Assembly (NCBI GenBank): GCA_041987425.1
Contig: JBHIWP010000004.1
Coordinates: 1-64,000 of the forward strand
From: Leptofilum sp041987425
Lineage (GTDB): Bacteria; Chloroflexota; Anaerolineae; Promineifilales; Promineifilaceae
Direction: 5' to 3'
Length of the DNA stretch: 64,000 nt
Shown here: one piece after another, positions 43,090-51,094 of the stretch
Numbering within the stretch: position 1 is the first letter of the stretch
Layout: every line of letters starts with the position of its first letter
The notes under the pieces: model-generated
What the model was told of the DNA's origin: nothing
Databases searched by the model: none
What the model saw: only the letters and a program-made list of their open reading frames with translations
Position numbers and translations under genes: made by a program

Positions 43090-44019
43090 ATGAGCAACTT
43101 TCCCAGCTTTTACGATCCCAGCCGCATCGGCACGCTCTATTACCCCGATGTGGCGACCATTGCCGCCGAAGCAACGGCCGCGGGCCTAAAACCGGCCGTT
43201 GAAGACAAAGAAAACGTACACCTGGTCATCATCGACATGCAGATCGATTTTTGCCATGAAAAAGGCAGCCTCTATGTACCTGGTGCGCTGGGCGACATTC
43301 AGCGCACGATCGAATTTATCTACAATAATGCTGAACGCATCACCAACATCACCTGCTCGCTGGATTCCCACCTGCCCCACCAAATTTTCCATCCCGCCTG
43401 GTGGGCCGACGAGAATGGCAACCATCCTGCTCCGTTTACGCTGATCACCTACGACGACATCAAGCAGGGCAAGTGGCGACCGCTGGTGGCCCCGGTGCAA
43501 TCCACCAACTACGTGAAGCAGCTAGAGCAAGAAGCCAAGAAGCAGCTTACCATCTGGCCCTACCACGTGATGATTGGCAGCATTGGCAATGCGCTGGACC
43601 CGGAGCTGTTTACGGCCGTTCTCTGGCACAGCATCGCCCGGAAAACACAACCAACGTGGCTCACCAAAGGCAGCATCCCGCTTACCGAACATTACTCCAT
43701 CATCCAGCCGGAGGTGCCCGTGCCCAACCACCCCATGGGCGGCAAGAACAAACCGTTCCTCGATACGCTGGCCCAGGCGGACGTCGTTGTCATCGCCGGG
43801 GAGGCCGAGAGCCACTGCGTGCTGGAAACGGTAGAGGATCTGGTAGAGGATTTCGGCAGCCAGCCAGAGGCATTACAGAAAATCTACTTTCTGCGTGACT
43901 GCACCTCGCCCGTGCTGCACCCGGATGTCGATTTTCACGCCATTGCCCAGGCTCGATTTGCCGACTTCGAAAAACAAGGCGTCAACTTCATCAACAGCAC
44001 AGACAAGCTACCCTTTTAA
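43090..44019 (+). CDS. Isochorismatase-like cysteine hydrolase (nicotinamidase-related)
   Basis: 309 aa, longer than typical nicotinamidases (about 200). Catalytic features: VIIDMQIDF (first Asp), the metal/oxyanion region SLDSHLPHQIFHPAWW, the WPYHVMIGSIG segment, and AGEAESHCV with the nucleophilic Cys. The extra length lies in the N-terminal 40 residues and a middle insertion. AAAAGGAG lies about 9 nt before ATG. It is placed under a strong, operator-controlled promoter directly behind two DUF2087 regulators. Whether it cleaves nicotinamide or another amide is unknown. Confidence 0.85.
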   Translation: MSNFPSFYDPSRIGTLYYPDVATIAAEATAAGLKPAVEDKENVHLVIIDMQIDFCHEKGSLYVPGALGDIQRTIEFIYNNAERITNITCSLDSHLPHQIFHPAWWADENGNHPAPFTLITYDDIKQGKWRPLVAPVQSTNYVKQLEQEAKKQLTIWPYHVMIGSIGNALDPELFTAVLWHSIARKTQPTWLTKGSIPLTEHYSIIQPEVPVPNHPMGGKNKPFLDTLAQADVVVIAGEAESHCVLETVEDLVEDFGSQPEALQKIYFLRDCTSPVLHPDVDFHAIAQARFADFEKQGVNFINSTDKLPF

Positions 44020-44048
44020 TAACCAATTGCTGTCATCAAAAAGAATTA

Positions 44049-44125
44049 GAACGCAGATTTCCCTGTACGCGAAGCGGTCGCCCTGCGACATTCCCATGAT
44101 CAAAAAATCAGGTAAATCTGCGTTC
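44049..44125. repeat. 17-bp inverted repeat of the 'acgcagattt' family before the VWA gene
   Basis: GAACGCAGATTTCCCTG (44049-44065) and CAGGTAAATCTGCGTTC (44109-44125) pair over 17 bp with one mismatch, enclosing a 43-nt loop with CGAAGCGGTCGCCCTGCG. It lies between the cysteine hydrolase and VWA genes. Confidence 0.7.
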
Positions 44126-44141
44126 CATTAAGGAAAAAGTC

Positions 44142-44927
44142 ATGACCACAAATAACAATGGATTAGGCAACTTGGATAATTTATTTCAATCAGCCCAGGC
44201 AGATGGCCTGACGGACAATACGATGGATCTGGTGGTGTCCAATTTGAACGGCCCAACGATGGCAACGGCCGTTGGCACCCCCCTCAATCAAATTGCCAGC
44301 AACGAAGTCACCCTGGCTATGAACATCATCGACATGAGCGGCTCGATGGCCTCCCATGCGGCCGACCTCATCACCGCCTACAACGGCGACTACCTGGCCG
44401 CCATGCGCGGCTCCAGCGCCGCCGGCGACATTCTCATGAGCACAATCCTGTTCAACCAGGACGTGAGCCTGCTGCATGGTTACATGCCGCTTAAGGACAT
44501 TGCCCCGCTCACTCGAACCAGCTACATGCCCAGCGGCTCCACCGCCCTGTACGACGCCGTGGCTGGCGGCCTGACCAACATGGTGCTCTACGCCCAGCAG
44601 CTGCGGCAAAGCGGCGTCATGGTGCGCTGCATCGTCATTGTCTACTCCGACGGCGACGACAACGCCTCCAAACAGCGTGCCGCCCAGATTCGCCGGGCCG
44701 CCACCGAACTACTCCGGCACGAAATCTACACCCTGGCTTACGTAGGCTTCCGCAGCGGCGGTATCAACCCCGCCGAGCTGCGCCGCCTGGCCGATGAAAT
44801 TGGCTTCCCAGAAGTTCTGGCCGCCGGGTTGAATCACCAGGAACTGCGCCGCATCTTTAACCTGGTGTCACAATCGACCATCAGCATGAGCCAGCAGGGG
44901 GCAATGCCCGCCGGTATGTTTAGCTAG
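44142..44927 (+). CDS. Cytosolic VWA-domain protein
   Basis: 261 aa, essentially one von Willebrand A domain without signal peptide or membrane anchor. The metal-ion-dependent adhesion site is complete: IIDMSGSMASH (DxSxS), the threonine in MPSGSTALYDAV and YSDGDDNASK (Asp). An N-terminal polar stretch of about 50 residues precedes the domain. Intracellular VWA proteins usually assemble complexes with ATPases or regulate metal-dependent enzymes; here the only neighbours are the cysteine hydrolase upstream and a 36-aa membrane peptide downstream. Confidence 0.88.
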   Translation: MTTNNNGLGNLDNLFQSAQADGLTDNTMDLVVSNLNGPTMATAVGTPLNQIASNEVTLAMNIIDMSGSMASHAADLITAYNGDYLAAMRGSSAAGDILMSTILFNQDVSLLHGYMPLKDIAPLTRTSYMPSGSTALYDAVAGGLTNMVLYAQQLRQSGVMVRCIVIVYSDGDDNASKQRAAQIRRAATELLRHEIYTLAYVGFRSGGINPAELRRLADEIGFPEVLAAGLNHQELRRIFNLVSQSTISMSQQGAMPAGMFS

Positions 44928-44935
44928 AGGAAAAC

Positions 44936-44992
44936 AGATTGGACCATTTTTCTGAAGAACAAAATTCGCTCTTGCGGAAAATGGTCCAATCT
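44936..44992. repeat. Long-stem inverted repeat after the VWA gene
   Basis: AGATTGGACCATTTT (from 44936) pairs with AAAATGGTCCAATCT (ending 44992) around a loop of about 25 nt. No T-run follows, so it is not a standard terminator; it lies between the VWA stop and the micro-protein. Confidence 0.75.
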
Positions 44993-45014
44993 CGCTACGT
45001 ACAGGAGTAAACAC

Positions 45015-45125
45015 ATGTTCATCCCACTTACAACTCTACTCATCATCATCGCTATCACCTTCATGCTGGGGATGATCACAGCCTTCATGATGGTGATGAA
45101 CGCCCTGGCCCGACGACAGAAATAG
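45015..45125 (+). CDS. 36-aa single-pass membrane micro-protein
   Basis: ATG at 45015 follows AGGAG by about 8 nt. The peptide MFIPLTTLLIIIAITF- continues with one long hydrophobic helix rich in Met/Ile and ends in the basic tail ALARRQK before TAG. A terminator follows within 15 nt, which supports a real transcription unit. It is too short for family recognition; its place behind the VWA gene suggests a membrane anchor or regulator for that locus. Confidence 0.55.
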   Translation: MFIPLTTLLIIIAITFMLGMITAFMMVMNALARRQK

Positions 45126-45134
45126 GCCAAACAA

Positions 45135-45173
45135 AAAAGACCGCGAAGGTTTTTACTACCTTGCGGTCTTTTA
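45135..45173. terminator. Intrinsic terminator between the micro-protein and clpP
   Basis: Stem AAAGACCGC-GAAGGT / ACCTTGCGGTCTTT with one bulged base, flanked by A-rich and T-rich sequence, so it can act in both directions for the convergent units. Confidence 0.85.
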
Positions 45174-45193
45174 AAGTTTGTAATTCAGTTGAA

Positions 45194-45844
45194 TTAACCG
45201 ACTTCATCCATGGATGAAACGATGTGGCCCACCAGGCCATAATTTTTCGCCTCTTTGGCGCTCATCCAGAAGTTACGGTCCGTGTCTTTAGACACTTTTT
45301 CCAGTGGTTGGCCGGTTTGTTCGGAGAAAATGCGGTTGAGCCGCTCACGCATCTTGATGATTTCTTCGGCCTCAATGGCAATATCCTGGGCCTGACCGCG
45401 CACGCCGCCCATCGGCTGGTGCAGCAAAAAGCGCGTGTTGGGCAGACTAAACCGATTTTCTCGCTCGGCCGCCGCGTAAATAAGTGCCCCAGCGCTGGCT
45501 ACCCATCCCGTACCGACAACTTTCACCGTAGGCTTAACAAAGCGGATCATATCAAAAATGGTGTCACCCGACTCTACGTGCCCACCGGGGGAGTTAATAA
45601 ATATCTTGATATCTTCGTCAGAGTCGGCGGCCAGTAGCATCAGCTTTTCCGTCACTTCCCGAGCCACCTTCATGTTAATTTCGCCAAAAATGGTAATGGT
45701 GCGGGTTTCCAACAGGCGCTCCATCATGCCTTTCTTTGGTTTTTCTTTTTCTTCGGCCGTTTCTTCTTGTTCATCTTCAAATCGAATCATGGTTGTGTCC
45801 TTCATAATGTGTTGTAAGCAAAGTGGGCAGAGTTTACTGCCCAA
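45194..45844 (-). CDS. clpP: ATP-dependent Clp protease proteolytic subunit (ClpP-like)
   Basis: 216 aa from the first possible start; ATGs at 45805 (MKDTT) and 45790 (MIRF) are alternatives. The ClpP fold is evident: RTITIFGEIN, INSPGGHVESGDTIFDMIRF, the catalytic Ser in GWVASAGALI, His in RFLLHQPMGG and Asp in KDTDRNFWMSAKEAKNYGLVGHI. The serine motif is VASAG rather than the common AASMG, and the N-terminus is charged, so it may be one of several ClpP paralogues. No clpX or tig gene is adjacent. Confidence 0.92.
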   Translation of the reverse strand: MGSKLCPLCLQHIMKDTTMIRFEDEQEETAEEKEKPKKGMMERLLETRTITIFGEINMKVAREVTEKLMLLAADSDEDIKIFINSPGGHVESGDTIFDMIRFVKPTVKVVGTGWVASAGALIYAAAERENRFSLPNTRFLLHQPMGGVRGQAQDIAIEAEEIIKMRERLNRIFSEQTGQPLEKVSKDTDRNFWMSAKEAKNYGLVGHIVSSMDEVG

Positions 45845-45867
45845 AGATTAGATTCAGGTAAAAAGGG

Positions 45868-45924
45868 GGAGTGAAAAGTAAAAAGTGAAAAGTAAGAAAG
45901 TATCTCTTTTCACTTTTTACTTAT
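45868..45924. repeat. Perfect 17-bp hairpin of the 'agtgaaaagt' spacer family
   Basis: AAGTAAAAAGTGAAAAG (45876-45892) pairs perfectly with CTTTTCACTTTTTACTT (45906-45922) across a 13-nt loop. It fills the spacer between eno and clpP and has the same word composition as 19397-19476. Confidence 0.8.
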
Positions 45925-45934
45925 CTACTGACGT

Positions 45935-47221
45935 TTAAAGGCGCAGGTTTGTAAACGCCTTCATCCCAGGGTAAATGGCAGAATCGCCCAGATCATCTTC
46001 AATGCGCAAAAGCTGGTTGTATTTGGCCACGCGGTCACTGCGGGCGGGGGCACCAGTCTTGATTTGGCCTGCATTTAGGGCTACGGCCAGATCGGCGATA
46101 GTGGCGTCTTCACTTTCACCAGAGCGATGGGAGACAACGGCCGTCCAGCCATGCCTCTGCACCATCTCCACCGACTGAATGGCTTCCGTCAGCGTGCCAA
46201 TCTGATTGACCTTGCACAGCAAGCTGTTTGCCGCTTTTCGCTCAAAGCCCATCTGAATGCGCTTGACATTGGTCACCAGCAGGTCGTCGCCCACAATTTG
46301 TACCCGGTCGCCCAGCTTCTCCATCATCAAAGCCCAGGCGTCCCAGTCATCCTCACCCAGACCATCTTCAATGGAAATAATGGGAAATCTATTGACCAGA
46401 TCGACGTAAAAATCCACCATCTCCGCGCCGGAGAGCTTTTTGCCTTCGACCTTCATATTGTACACGCCATCTTCATAAATTTCAGAAGCGGCGGGATCCA
46501 TGGCAAACATGATCTGCTCGCCTGGCCTGTAGCCTGCCTTTTCAATCGCTTCCAGCATGAGCTCAAACGGCTCGCTGTTGGACTTAACGTTGGGGGCAAA
46601 GCCGCCTTCATCGCCGACGGTGGTGCCATACCCTTTACTTGCCAGCACTTTTTTGAGGCTGTGGTAAATTTCGGCCCCCCAGCGCAGCCCTTCGGCAAAG
46701 GTAGAGGCCCCAACCGGCATGATCATATACTCTTGCAGGTCAGTGGCCCCGGCAGCATGTTTGCCGCCGTTCATGATGTTGAGCATGGGCACGGGAAGCG
46801 TGCGCGCATAAACGCCGCCCAGGTAACGATAGAGCGGCATCTCCTGGCTGTCTGCGGCGGCGTGGGCTATGGCCAGAGAGACGCCCAAAATAGCGTTGGC
46901 CCCCAGGTTTTTCTTGTTTTCGCTGCCGTCCAGCTCCAACATCGCCTGATCAATGCCCACCTGATCGGTGGCGTCCCAGCCAACGATGGCCTCGGCGATA
47001 GTTTCGTTTACGGCCGTAACCGCCTGCTGCACGCCCTTCCCCACATAGCGGCCCTTGTCGCCGTCTCGTTTTTCCCACGCTTCATGCACGCCGGTGGATG
47101 CGCCCGAGGGAACAATTGCCCGACCAAAGGCACCGTCAAATAGCTGCACTTCTACCTCTACAGTTGGGTTCCCGCGGGAATCCAACACTTCCCGTCCGCG
47201 GATTGACTCAATGTAAGACAT
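45935..47221 (-). CDS. eno: Enolase
   Basis: 428 aa, the normal length. Motifs: SIRGREVLDSRGNPTVEVEV at the N-terminus, SGASTGVHEAWEKRDGD, the metal ligands in FAMDPAASE, SIEDGLGEDDW and GDDLLVTN, the catalytic lysine in LLCKVNQIGTLTEA and the SHRSGESED motif. It interconverts 2-phosphoglycerate and phosphoenolpyruvate in glycolysis. The start at 47221 is chosen because GGAG lies 5 nt upstream; a GTG two codons earlier sits on the ribosome site itself. Confidence 0.98.
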   Translation of the reverse strand: MSYIESIRGREVLDSRGNPTVEVEVQLFDGAFGRAIVPSGASTGVHEAWEKRDGDKGRYVGKGVQQAVTAVNETIAEAIVGWDATDQVGIDQAMLELDGSENKKNLGANAILGVSLAIAHAAADSQEMPLYRYLGGVYARTLPVPMLNIMNGGKHAAGATDLQEYMIMPVGASTFAEGLRWGAEIYHSLKKVLASKGYGTTVGDEGGFAPNVKSNSEPFELMLEAIEKAGYRPGEQIMFAMDPAASEIYEDGVYNMKVEGKKLSGAEMVDFYVDLVNRFPIISIEDGLGEDDWDAWALMMEKLGDRVQIVGDDLLVTNVKRIQMGFERKAANSLLCKVNQIGTLTEAIQSVEMVQRHGWTAVVSHRSGESEDATIADLAVALNAGQIKTGAPARSDRVAKYNQLLRIEDDLGDSAIYPGMKAFTNLRL

Positions 47222-47550
47222 TTTCACTCCTTCATAGGTAAATTAGGAAATCTTCCTGGGATTGTTAATTTGCGCGTTTACAGGTACAGTGGGCTGGTAA
47301 ACTGACCGAGTATCGGTAAATATTTCACCTAGATCAGTCCATATTTAGAAAGACTATACAGAAGCTGAGGAGTTCGGGCAACAGGTAGTAGACTTTCTAC
47401 AAAAATTTTACATCGCCAATAGCTGAATAGTCACTAAATTTATGCCGAATGTCCTCTTGCCAAGATGCTATCCCCCGGTTATAAATTTCAGGATAAAGAA
47501 AGTTTGGATTGAGGATGGTCAAATCTTCCACCATAAAGCAATAGGCACAC
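47222..47550. other. Divergent spacer between eno and a histidine kinase gene
   Basis: About 330 bp. It contains a small perfect dyad ACCGA-3-TCGGT (47305-47317) about 85 bp before eno and a GTAG...CTAC dyad near 47385-47400. A 60-codon minus-strand frame here overlaps the kinase start and has no ribosome site, so I do not call it. Nothing else was recognised. Confidence 0.4.
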
Positions 47551-49638
47551 ATGAGCGACACACTATCTATTGATTCCAACCAGATTCACAGCCTTTGGCA
47601 AAGGCTGGCTGAAGAGCTGCTCAATATCTTTGATGCCCATGGCGTGTGTGCTGTCGTGGCGAACGAAACGGCCGTCTTTGCCCAAACCACCACCGTTGTC
47701 GGCGTCAGCGATCCCCAGAAGAAATATTTCGACGTATGGATCTGCGATAAAGACGGCCGTTTGCAACAAACCCGCTGGAACAAAGAACACGCTTCCTTTG
47801 CCATCTTTTTAGCCGCCGAAAAGCCCACAATGCAGGAAAAATTCAATCAGCCGCCTGCGGAGCTTATCCGCAGCGAGCTGTGGCAGCTACCCCGGGAACG
47901 CATTTTGGCCGTACCGCTGCCTGCACCCGGGCGCTACTCGCCCGTTACCCCGCCAGGCATCCTCTGTCTCATCGATCCAGACGATGATCTGGTGCTCTTA
48001 GACAAAGACCATCTGGCCGCGCTGGCCACGCACATCACCATGGGGCTGGATCGGGCCTATCTGCGCCAGACCGTGGACCGGCAAGACATCGAGTTTGCGG
48101 TTGTGTCTGAAATCAGCTATGCGCTCACCTCCACGCTGAGCCTGCAAAACATCTATCGGCAGCTAATGGAGCCGGTGCGCCGCACGCTCAACGTCGGCTC
48201 CGTTTCCGTTGGCCTCATTGAGCAACCTTCGGGCGACATTATTTTTGTGGACATGCTAATGGGCGATCTTTTTAAAGATTTGCCCACCATTCGCCTGAAA
48301 AAGGGCCAGGGCATTGCCGGATGGGTGTCAGAAAATCGCCAATCCGTCATCATCAACGACGTGTATGCCGACAAGCGCTTTTATTCTCGTGTTGATCGGC
48401 AATCAGGTTTCCAGACCAGCAACATGATTTGTATCCCCCTGCAAATTGAGGACCGCGTAATTGGTATCTTGCAGGCAATCAACAAGCAAAATGGCGACTT
48501 TAACGAAAACGATTTGCGCCTGCTGCAGGCCATCGGCGGGCCGTTGGCCGCGGCCATTGAGAACGCCAGTCTGCACACGGCCGTTCTCGCCGAAAAGCGC
48601 CGCATCGAAACCATCTTCGCCAACATGTCTGAAGGCATGATGACGGTGGACCCCGACGGCCTCATCACCCATGCCAACGACTCCCTGCTCAGCCTGCTGT
48701 TCCGCGATCTGCCGGCCCTGGTGGGCCAAAAAGCCAACGACATGATCCGCCTGACCAACGGCAGCCTCAACGAATTTATGCAGCGCGTCCTCAGCACCAC
48801 CGAAGATTATCCCCAGCTGGCCACTGAAATGAGCCAGCGCGGTGGCAGCACCGTTCCGATTTTGCTCAGCGGTGCCCCCATTCGTGATGAAGAAGGGAAC
48901 GTCACGGAGATGATCTTTGTCTTCAGCGACCTGAGCCAGATCCGCGAGGTAGAGCGGCTGCGCGACGACTTCTTCCACGGCATTATCCACGAACTGCGCA
49001 CGCCATTGGCTACGATACTGATGTACGCCCGCCTGCTGCGCGAGGGCAAAGCGCAGCAAAAAGAAAAAGCAGACCGCTTCCTGGGTGTTATTGAGCGGGA
49101 AAGTGACCGGCTGCAAAAAATGGTGCGCCAGATGCTGGAAGTGGTCAAGATGGAAGCCAGCGAATTCCAGCGCAGCACCGATCTGGTGAGCTTAAACGAC
49201 CTGTTCGACGAGATTTTGCCGCCGCTGGCCGACCGGGCCACGGAGAAGGGCCTCACCTTCCGCCAGCGCATCTCCCCGGAGATGTCCCCCGTGCTGGGCA
49301 ACCAGGAGACGTACCATCTCATCTTCAAAAACCTGATCGACAACGCAGTGAAGTTTACCCTGTCGGGCACGGTGCGCGTGGAAGCGTACCCGGAGAATGG
49401 CCAGATTGTGGTGCAGGTAAAAGATGACGGCATTGGTATTCCCAAGCAGGCGCTGCCCAATCTGTTCGGCCGTTTCTTCCGAGCCCAAACGGCCGTTGAG
49501 CGCGGCATTGCTGGTACCGGGCTGGGTCTCTACATGGTCAAAGTCGCCGTCGAGAACTATAATGGCACCATTCAGGTGAAAAGCACGGCGGGCAAGGGCA
49601 CGACCTTTACGGTGAAGCTCCCCATCGCCGAAGTATAG
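47551..49638 (+). CDS. Sensor histidine kinase (GAF-PAS-HisKA-HATPase)
   Basis: 695 aa. An N-terminal GAF-like module (about residues 10-170) is followed by a typical GAF domain (EFAVVSEISYALTSTLSLQNIYRQL, about 175-345), a PAS domain (IFANMSEGMMTVDPDGLITHANDSLLSLL, about 350-465), HisKA with the phospho-acceptor in IIHELRTPLATIL, and HATPase with NLIDNAVKFT, DDGIGIP and GTGLGLYMVK. No membrane helix, so it is cytosolic. No response regulator gene is adjacent. Confidence 0.93.
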   Translation: MSDTLSIDSNQIHSLWQRLAEELLNIFDAHGVCAVVANETAVFAQTTTVVGVSDPQKKYFDVWICDKDGRLQQTRWNKEHASFAIFLAAEKPTMQEKFNQPPAELIRSELWQLPRERILAVPLPAPGRYSPVTPPGILCLIDPDDDLVLLDKDHLAALATHITMGLDRAYLRQTVDRQDIEFAVVSEISYALTSTLSLQNIYRQLMEPVRRTLNVGSVSVGLIEQPSGDIIFVDMLMGDLFKDLPTIRLKKGQGIAGWVSENRQSVIINDVYADKRFYSRVDRQSGFQTSNMICIPLQIEDRVIGILQAINKQNGDFNENDLRLLQAIGGPLAAAIENASLHTAVLAEKRRIETIFANMSEGMMTVDPDGLITHANDSLLSLLFRDLPALVGQKANDMIRLTNGSLNEFMQRVLSTTEDYPQLATEMSQRGGSTVPILLSGAPIRDEEGNVTEMIFVFSDLSQIREVERLRDDFFHGIIHELRTPLATILMYARLLREGKAQQKEKADRFLGVIERESDRLQKMVRQMLEVVKMEASEFQRSTDLVSLNDLFDEILPPLADRATEKGLTFRQRISPEMSPVLGNQETYHLIFKNLIDNAVKFTLSGTVRVEAYPENGQIVVQVKDDGIGIPKQALPNLFGRFFRAQTAVERGIAGTGLGLYMVKVAVENYNGTIQVKSTAGKGTTFTVKLPIAEV

Positions 49639-49639
49639 A

Positions 49640-49700
49640 AGACCCCAAGGGTTTTGCCTGTTTACGTTTTGAATTTAGACAAATCAAACCCTTGGGGTCT
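49640..49700. repeat. Perfect 15-bp inverted repeat between kinase and cysteine desulfurase genes
   Basis: AGACCCCAAGGGTTT (49640-49654) pairs perfectly with AAACCCTTGGGGTCT (49686-49700) around a 31-nt AT-rich loop. The right arm ends 15 nt before the cysteine desulfurase ATG. It lacks a T-run, so leader or repeat-element roles are as likely as termination. Confidence 0.8.
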
Positions 49701-49715
49701 GTCTGATCCTAGCGT

Positions 49716-50894
49716 ATGTCAACACAAATCTACCTCGATCACGGCGCATCGACGCCGGTTCACCCCCAGGTTATTGAAAAAATGCTGCCGTTCTGGACGG
49801 ACCATTACGGCAACCCCTCCTCCTCGCACACCCACGGCCGTTCCGCCAGCTTTGCCCTGGAAGAAGCCCGCCGCACCATTGCCGAGTTGATGAGTGCCCA
49901 ACCCAAGGAAATCGTGTTCACAGGCTGCGGTTCAGAGAGCGACAATCTGGCCGTGCGCGGCGTGATGTGGGCTGCGCGTAAGAACGGCAGCGGCAACCAC
50001 CTGATCACCAGCGCCATCGAGCATGAGGCGGTTTTGGAAACGGCCGTGCAGCTGCGCGACCAGTTCGACTTTGACCTGACCATTTTAGGCGTGGATGAAT
50101 ACGGCCGTGTCTCGCTCGACGACGTCGCCGCTGCCATACGCCCTGATACGGCACTCATCTCCATCATGGCCGCCAACAACGAAATTGGTACCATGCAACC
50201 CATTCAGGAGATCGGCGCGCTGGCCCACAAACACGGCATATTGTTCCACACGGACGCGGTGCAGGCGGCGGCCACCACCCGCTGGGACATGCAAACCATG
50301 CCCATCGACCTGCTCAGCATGGCGCCCCATAAGTTTTACGGCCCCAAAGGCGTGGGCATTTTGTACGTGCGGGACGGGATTGAGCTGATTTCTTCGCTAA
50401 CGGGGGGCGGGCAGGAAGACGGCCGTCGCTCCGGCACGGTCAACGTGGCGTTTGCCGTGGGCGCAGCAGAGGCATTTCAGCTGGCTCAAAACAGCATCGA
50501 AGCACGCGTCGCCCACTACACCAGCCTGCGCGATCGGCTCATCGCGGGCGTCATGGCCGCTGTGCCTGCCGACGATATCATTCTCACCGGCCACCCCACT
50601 GAGCGGCTGCCCCATCACGCCAGCTTCGCCCTGAAAAACATGAGCGGCAACGACCTGCTGATGCACCTGGACATGGCGGGCATTTGCGCCAGCAGCGGCT
50701 CCGCCTGCAAAACCGGCGACCCCAAGCCCTCCGCCATTCTGGAAGCCGTGGGCCTGGACCCCGCCTGGACCATAGGCGGCCTACGCTTCACCGTCGGCCG
50801 CCAAAACAGCCCGGAGGACATCGACCGCGTCATCCAGGTCATGCCCACCATCGTTGAAAAAGTCCGCAAGATCAGCCAGCTCTTCGCGACTTAA
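49716..50894 (+). CDS. Cysteine desulfurase (NifS/IscS family)
   Basis: 392 aa, PLP enzyme releasing sulfur from cysteine as a protein persulfide. Motifs: IYLDHGASTPVHPQV, FTGCGSESDNLAVRG, SAIEHEAVLE, MAANNEIGTMQPI, HTDAVQAAAT, SMAPHKFYGPKGVGILY with the PLP lysine, and the catalytic Cys in CASSGSACKTG. The gene lies 200 nt before mnmA on the same strand, which fits a role in supplying sulfur for tRNA 2-thiouridine. Confidence 0.93.
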   Translation: MSTQIYLDHGASTPVHPQVIEKMLPFWTDHYGNPSSSHTHGRSASFALEEARRTIAELMSAQPKEIVFTGCGSESDNLAVRGVMWAARKNGSGNHLITSAIEHEAVLETAVQLRDQFDFDLTILGVDEYGRVSLDDVAAAIRPDTALISIMAANNEIGTMQPIQEIGALAHKHGILFHTDAVQAAATTRWDMQTMPIDLLSMAPHKFYGPKGVGILYVRDGIELISSLTGGGQEDGRRSGTVNVAFAVGAAEAFQLAQNSIEARVAHYTSLRDRLIAGVMAAVPADDIILTGHPTERLPHHASFALKNMSGNDLLMHLDMAGICASSGSACKTGDPKPSAILEAVGLDPAWTIGGLRFTVGRQNSPEDIDRVIQVMPTIVEKVRKISQLFAT

Positions 50895-51094
50895 CGCTAT
50901 TCATTTTGTAGGCCCGGCACCCAAGCGAACCTCAACTGTCATTGTGAGTAAAACGAAAATCCCCCCTAAACTCTAGCGACCAACAACTTTGTGCGCGAGA
51001 ATAGCTGATTTTGTTGAAGATCAACGGACATGATGATTAATTTTTTCTGCAGACCCTTGTTTTGGGGCGCTGTTGGCTGTACATTAGGCGCATC

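Noticed and set aside
46127..47143. 338-codon plus-strand frame
   Set aside because: It is antisense to eno, whose motifs are complete; composition is a mirror of the enolase codons and no ribosome site or family is visible.
47397..47579. 60-codon minus-strand frame between eno and the kinase gene
   Set aside because: Starts inside the kinase gene, lacks a ribosome site and shows no domain.
48403..49508. Two long minus-strand frames (233 and 237 codons)
   Set aside because: They mirror the GAF-PAS histidine kinase gene on the other strand; no recognisable domain.
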